Assembly: GCF_000015445.1 (NCBI RefSeq)
Contig: NC_008783.1
Span: 1,239,001-1,303,000, forward strand
Length of the DNA stretch: 64,000 bases
Origin: Bartonella bacilliformis KC583
GTDB taxonomy: Bacteria > Pseudomonadota > Alphaproteobacteria > Rhizobiales > Rhizobiaceae
Reading direction: 5' to 3'
The notes below the pieces were generated by a model that saw only the letters and a program-made list of their open reading frames with translations, had not been told where the DNA came from and searched no databases. Position numbers and translations under genes: made by a program. Within the stretch, counting starts at the first letter, position 1. Each line of letters begins with the position of its first letter. Shown piece by piece: positions 61,121 to 64,000 of the stretch.

Positions 61121-61525
61121 ATGAAACATGCAGATTTATCTCAACGGCAACTAAGAGTAGGAGAACAAGTTCGCCATGCGTTGGCTCATATGCTACAGCG
61201 AGGTATTTTGCTTGATGATGCTTTGAAAGATGTTGTTTTTTCTGTCTCTGAAGTACGCATGTCACCAGACTTAAAAATTGCTACTTGCTTTGTTTCATTT
61301 CTGAATACTGTTGATGACATTTCTCGTGCTACTCTCATTAAAGTTTTGAATAAACACAGTCGCTTTATCCGTGGAGAAATCAGTTCTTCATTGCGGCAAA
61401 TGAAATATATGCCTGAATTACGTTTTCGGCTTGATAATAGTTTCGATAATTTTTCAAAAATTGATGCTTTACTTCGCTTACCTGAAGTAGCACGCGATCT
61501 TCATCATCATAAGCCTGAAGATTAA
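61121..61525 (+). CDS. rbfA: Ribosome-binding factor A
   Basis: A KH-fold protein of about 134 residues from ATG 61121 (the frame is open from 61079). [20 protein letters not shown] is the N-terminal helix, then [19 protein letters not shown] and [19 protein letters not shown]. It binds the 30S subunit during late 16S rRNA maturation and in cold adaptation. ATG 61121 is chosen because homologues start with a few residues before [11 protein letters not shown]. Only 4 bases separate it from truB. Confidence 0.93.
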   Translation: MKHADLSQRQLRVGEQVRHALAHMLQRGILLDDALKDVVFSVSEVRMSPDLKIATCFVSFLNTVDDISRATLIKVLNKHSRFIRGEISSSLRQMKYMPELRFRLDNSFDNFSKIDALLRLPEVARDLHHHKPED

Positions 61526-61528
61526 AAT

Positions 61529-62491
61529 ATGTCACGGCAATCTAAAAAAAAAGGTCGTTCTATTTCTGGCTGGGTTATTCTTGATAAACCAAAAGCAATG
61601 AAATCAACAGAAGCCGTCTCAAAAATCAAACGGCTCTTTAATGCACAAAAAGCAGGACATGCAGGAACACTTGATCCGCTTGCTTCTGGTTTACTCCCTA
61701 TTGCATTGGGAGAAGCAACCAAAACTGTTCCTTATGTTATGGAAGGAACAAAAACCTACCATTTTCATGTAGCTTGGGGAGAAGAACGCTCTACAGATGA
61801 TCTAGAAGGAGTGGTGACTAAAACATCCTCTAAACGACCAACACAGGAGGAAATCTTTGCTCTTTTACCTAAATATACGGGTGTTATTTTGCAAACCCCA
61901 CCACAATTCTCTGCGATCAAAATTGCCGGCAACCGTGCCTATGATCTAGCACGTGAAGGTGAAATTTTCGAAATTCCACCCCGCCAAGTAAAAATTGATT
62001 CCCTTGAACTCATTGGAACAACAGATCAAGGATATTCCATCTTTGAAATGACATGCGGAAAAGGAACCTACGTGCGCTCCTTAGCACGCGATATGGGACA
62101 TGATCTTGGTTGTTATGGGTATATTGCTGATTTACGCCGTACTGCAGTCGCGCCTTTTTGTGAAAATGATCTCATTACATGGGATGCATTAAAAGCTGCA
62201 ATACCACACGAAAACACAACAGATGAAAATTGTATACCTCTCAAGCAAAATTTCTCTACACTTGATGGATTATTAATTGAAACAGATGTTGCATTAAAGT
62301 GTCTTGCTCATTATACCCTTAACCAAATTCAAGCACAGCGTGTTAGAATGGGAAATTCAATCCTCTTATGTGATCAAAACATGCCAACGAGTAATATTGA
62401 TATCTGTGTAACCTATAAAGCCCAACTGCTTGCTATAGGCACTATTGATCAAAATCAATTCAAGCCAAAACGAATTTTTACTACTTTATAA
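61529..62491 (+). CDS. truB: tRNA pseudouridine(55) synthase TruB
   Basis: The 320-residue enzyme makes pseudouridine 55 in the T-loop of tRNAs. The N-terminal [18 protein letters not shown] and the catalytic [24 protein letters not shown] (Asp in GTLDP) are followed by [27 protein letters not shown] and the thumb [15 protein letters not shown]. The C-terminal PUA-like part is poorly conserved. It follows rbfA closely and is probably cotranscribed with it. Confidence 0.97.
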   Translation: MSRQSKKKGRSISGWVILDKPKAMKSTEAVSKIKRLFNAQKAGHAGTLDPLASGLLPIALGEATKTVPYVMEGTKTYHFHVAWGEERSTDDLEGVVTKTSSKRPTQEEIFALLPKYTGVILQTPPQFSAIKIAGNRAYDLAREGEIFEIPPRQVKIDSLELIGTTDQGYSIFEMTCGKGTYVRSLARDMGHDLGCYGYIADLRRTAVAPFCENDLITWDALKAAIPHENTTDENCIPLKQNFSTLDGLLIETDVALKCLAHYTLNQIQAQRVRMGNSILLCDQNMPTSNIDICVTYKAQLLAIGTIDQNQFKPKRIFTTL

Positions 62492-62957
62492 ATTTCTATC
62501 CTAAGATAGCTTCAAAAAATAGTTTTTATAACCAACACATAAGATAAATCCATCCTCATTACTTCGCATTCAAATGTACACTTTAAAGATTATTGGTCTG
62601 TAAAATCTCTATAATGAATCATCAACTGTGGTTATGTTGTGGTATTATTTATGCTGCTCAATTACGCGCAATCTTGTATCACTGGATACACTAATCGATT
62701 AAGATATTATGCACTTTTGTGCATCAGCTTTTGTAGCACAATGATTATAAAAATAATAATCCCTCCCATGTTGGTAACATTTTGCTCAAGAAGATCTTTA
62801 AGGTTTTCTCACAAAGACTAGCATTTTAATTTTCTTTCCTATATAAGTGGTCACAGTGAGTGAGAATTTTTGCTCCTCTTGTGACCTAACGACCCCTGCT
62901 GAACGACATCTCGGCTACGGGTGATTTTGTTTCTTCATTGTTTGAAAGGATTACACG
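62492..62957 (+). promoter_or_regulatory. Leader region of rpsO with two conserved-looking hairpins
   Basis: The 466-base gap between truB and rpsO codes nothing convincing. Near its end, GGTCACA (62849-62855) pairs with TGTGACC (62880-62886), and at 62892-62922 ACCC..GCTGA pairs with TCGGC..GGGT. The second hairpin ends about 36 bases before the rpsO start. Autogenous control of rpsO by S15 binding to its own leader is well known in several phyla; that this leader acts so is inferred from position and structure. Confidence 0.5.
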
Positions 62958-63227
62958 ATGTCGATTACAGCTGAACGTAAACAAGAGCTTATTACAGAAT
63001 ACGCAACCAAAGCTGGTGACACAGGATCACCAGAAGTGCAAGTTGCTGTTCTTTCTGAGCGTATTTCTAATTTGACCAATCACTTCAAATCTCATAAAAA
63101 AGATAACCATTCTCGTCGTGGTCTTTTAAAGATGGTTTCTCAACGTCGTCGCCTTCTTGATTACCTTAAAGAAGTTAATCATAGTCGTTACCAGGTGCTT
63201 ATCGAAAAATTAGGCCTACGCCGTTAA
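62958..63227 (+). CDS. rpsO: 30S ribosomal protein S15
   Basis: The 89-residue primary rRNA-binding protein of the 30S platform matches the family along its length: [62 protein letters not shown] lies before the ATG. The rpsO-pnp order is conserved in Proteobacteria. A hairpin follows at 63234. Confidence 0.98.
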   Translation: MSITAERKQELITEYATKAGDTGSPEVQVAVLSERISNLTNHFKSHKKDNHSRRGLLKMVSQRRRLLDYLKEVNHSRYQVLIEKLGLRR

Positions 63228-63233
63228 AAAAGT

Positions 63234-63265
63234 GGGTATATGTTTTTGTTTTACAAAAACTACCC
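63234..63265 (+). terminator. Hairpin between rpsO and pnp
   Basis: GGGTA and TACCC flank TTTTTG / CAAAAA, giving a stem of about 11 pairs with a small bulge (63234-63265). It can end the rpsO message or serve as an RNase processing site before pnp. Confidence 0.65.
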
Positions 63266-63481
63266 TCTTGATTTCAGTTCATTGCTTTCAGCCGAAAGCT
63301 AATAGGAAATTGTCATGTGGCAAAGTTACCAATAACCTTGTGTTTAAATTGTAATGTGCTTCTCCCCTTGTGAAAAACAAACGCATTTTGTTGATCTTGC
63401 CCACTGCTTTAAAAACATAACACATAGAATCAGAATGTGTGCACCGAGTCAATGCGAACACCTGGCTATTAAGGATAAAAA

Positions 63482-64000
63482 ATGTTTAAAACCCATAAGG
63501 TAGAAATTGAGTGGGCCGGCCGGCCGCTCACCATCGAAACAGGAAGAGTTGCACGCCAAGCTGATGGTGCAGTTGTCGCTACCTACGGCGAAACCGTAGT
63601 TTTAGCAACTGTTGTTTCAGCCAAAGCTCCAAAACCAGATCAAGACTTTTTTCCACTCACCGTTAATTATCAAGAAAAAACTTATGCCGTTGGCAAAATA
63701 CCTGGTGGTTATTTTAAACGTGAAAGCCGTCCGAGTGAAAATGAAACTTTAATTTCACGTTTAATTGATCGTCCGATCCGTCCTCTCTTTGTTGATGATT
63801 ATAAAAACGACACGCAAGTTATTGTTTCCGTTATACAGCATGACCTAGAAAATAATCCTGATATTCTCTCTATGATTGCAGCTTCTGCTGCATTGACCTT
63901 GTCAGGAATTCCTTTCATGGGTCCTATTGCTGGTGCTCGCGTTGGCTATTGTAATGGGCACTATGTCCTCAATCCTACTCTTGATGAAATGCCCGAGTCA
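63482..64000 (+). CDS. pnp: Polyribonucleotide nucleotidyltransferase, N-terminal part
   Basis: The first 173 residues of PNPase; the rest is beyond the window. [23 protein letters not shown] is the start of the first RNase PH domain, then [10 protein letters not shown] and the conserved [32 protein letters not shown]. The enzyme degrades RNA 3'-5' by phosphorolysis and is a core part of the degradosome. AAGGA lies 9-13 bases before the ATG. Confidence 0.97.
   Translation, partial: MFKTHKVEIEWAGRPLTIETGRVARQADGAVVATYGETVVLATVVSAKAPKPDQDFFPLTVNYQEKTYAVGKIPGGYFKRESRPSENETLISRLIDRPIRPLFVDDYKNDTQVIVSVIQHDLENNPDILSMIAASAALTLSGIPFMGPIAGARVGYCNGHYVLNPTLDEMPES

Noticed and set aside
62639..62821. 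Plus-strand 60-codon frame upstream of rpsO
   Set aside because: No ribosome site, no homology; lies in the rpsO leader region.

Overview
The window is AT-rich alphaproteobacterial chromosome and fits the genus Bartonella. Three things point there: tandem Omp25/Omp31-type hemin-binding outer-membrane proteins (Hbp family), a rhizobial gene order (pst operon, dnaX-ybaB-recR, tsaB-rimI-miaB-phoH-ybeY-corC-lnt, rimP-nusA-ylxR-infB-rbfA-truB-rpsO-pnp), and an eroding genome with several fresh pseudogenes. The species cannot be fixed from the sequence alone.

Layout. 1-499 is the 5' part of an amino-acid permease (minus strand), followed by tRNA-Thr(CGU) and a heavily mutated lldD (L-lactate dehydrogenase) pseudogene. 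2514-6123 holds a double-length dCTP deaminase, mutL and a DUF2093 gene. 6173-11760 is a minus-strand envelope block: lpxK, waaA, a DUF374 acyltransferase, DUF4170, a frameshifted CysQ/IMPase gene and pmbA. Then come rsmD and an RluB-type pseudouridine synthase, divergent tadA, and ileS.

18430-22660 is a surface-protein array. It has three intact hbp-type genes, each with its own terminator and a shared upstream motif that is probably the H-box/Irr element. A short secreted protein sits behind the same motif, and at least two decayed hbp remnants follow. Directly next to it, on the other strand, lies the most striking gene: a 637-residue secreted protein (22996-24909) of the DUF1561 / virulence-modifying (VM) exotoxin family best known from pathogenic Leptospira, with a lectin-like N-terminal half and a toxin-type C-terminal half.

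25067-30203 holds minus-strand housekeeping genes (rnd, an M20 dipeptidase, mutM, an M29 aminopeptidase, a SleB-like cell-wall hydrolase). 30493-35895 is a complete pstSCAB-phoU operon. gshB and a MoeB/ThiF-like gene follow. 37821-40248 is a wrecked yejBEF peptide ABC importer in which a deletion joins yejE to the second half of yejF. Then come a membrane-anchored cytochrome c, kdsB and the SRP RNA.

42524-64000 is almost entirely plus-strand information processing and envelope maintenance: dnaX-ybaB-recR, tsaB-rimI-miaB, phoH-ybeY-corC-lnt, an XRE regulator, metK-trmB, and the rimP-nusA-ylxR-infB-rbfA-truB-rpsO-pnp translation/RNA cluster. It includes a structured leader before rpsO, and pnp is cut by the window end.

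The intact core genes sit beside accessory loci that are either decaying (lldD, cysQ-like, yej, old hbp copies) or specialised for host interaction (hbp array, VM-like toxin). This is the expected picture for a host-restricted, haem-dependent intracellular pathogen.
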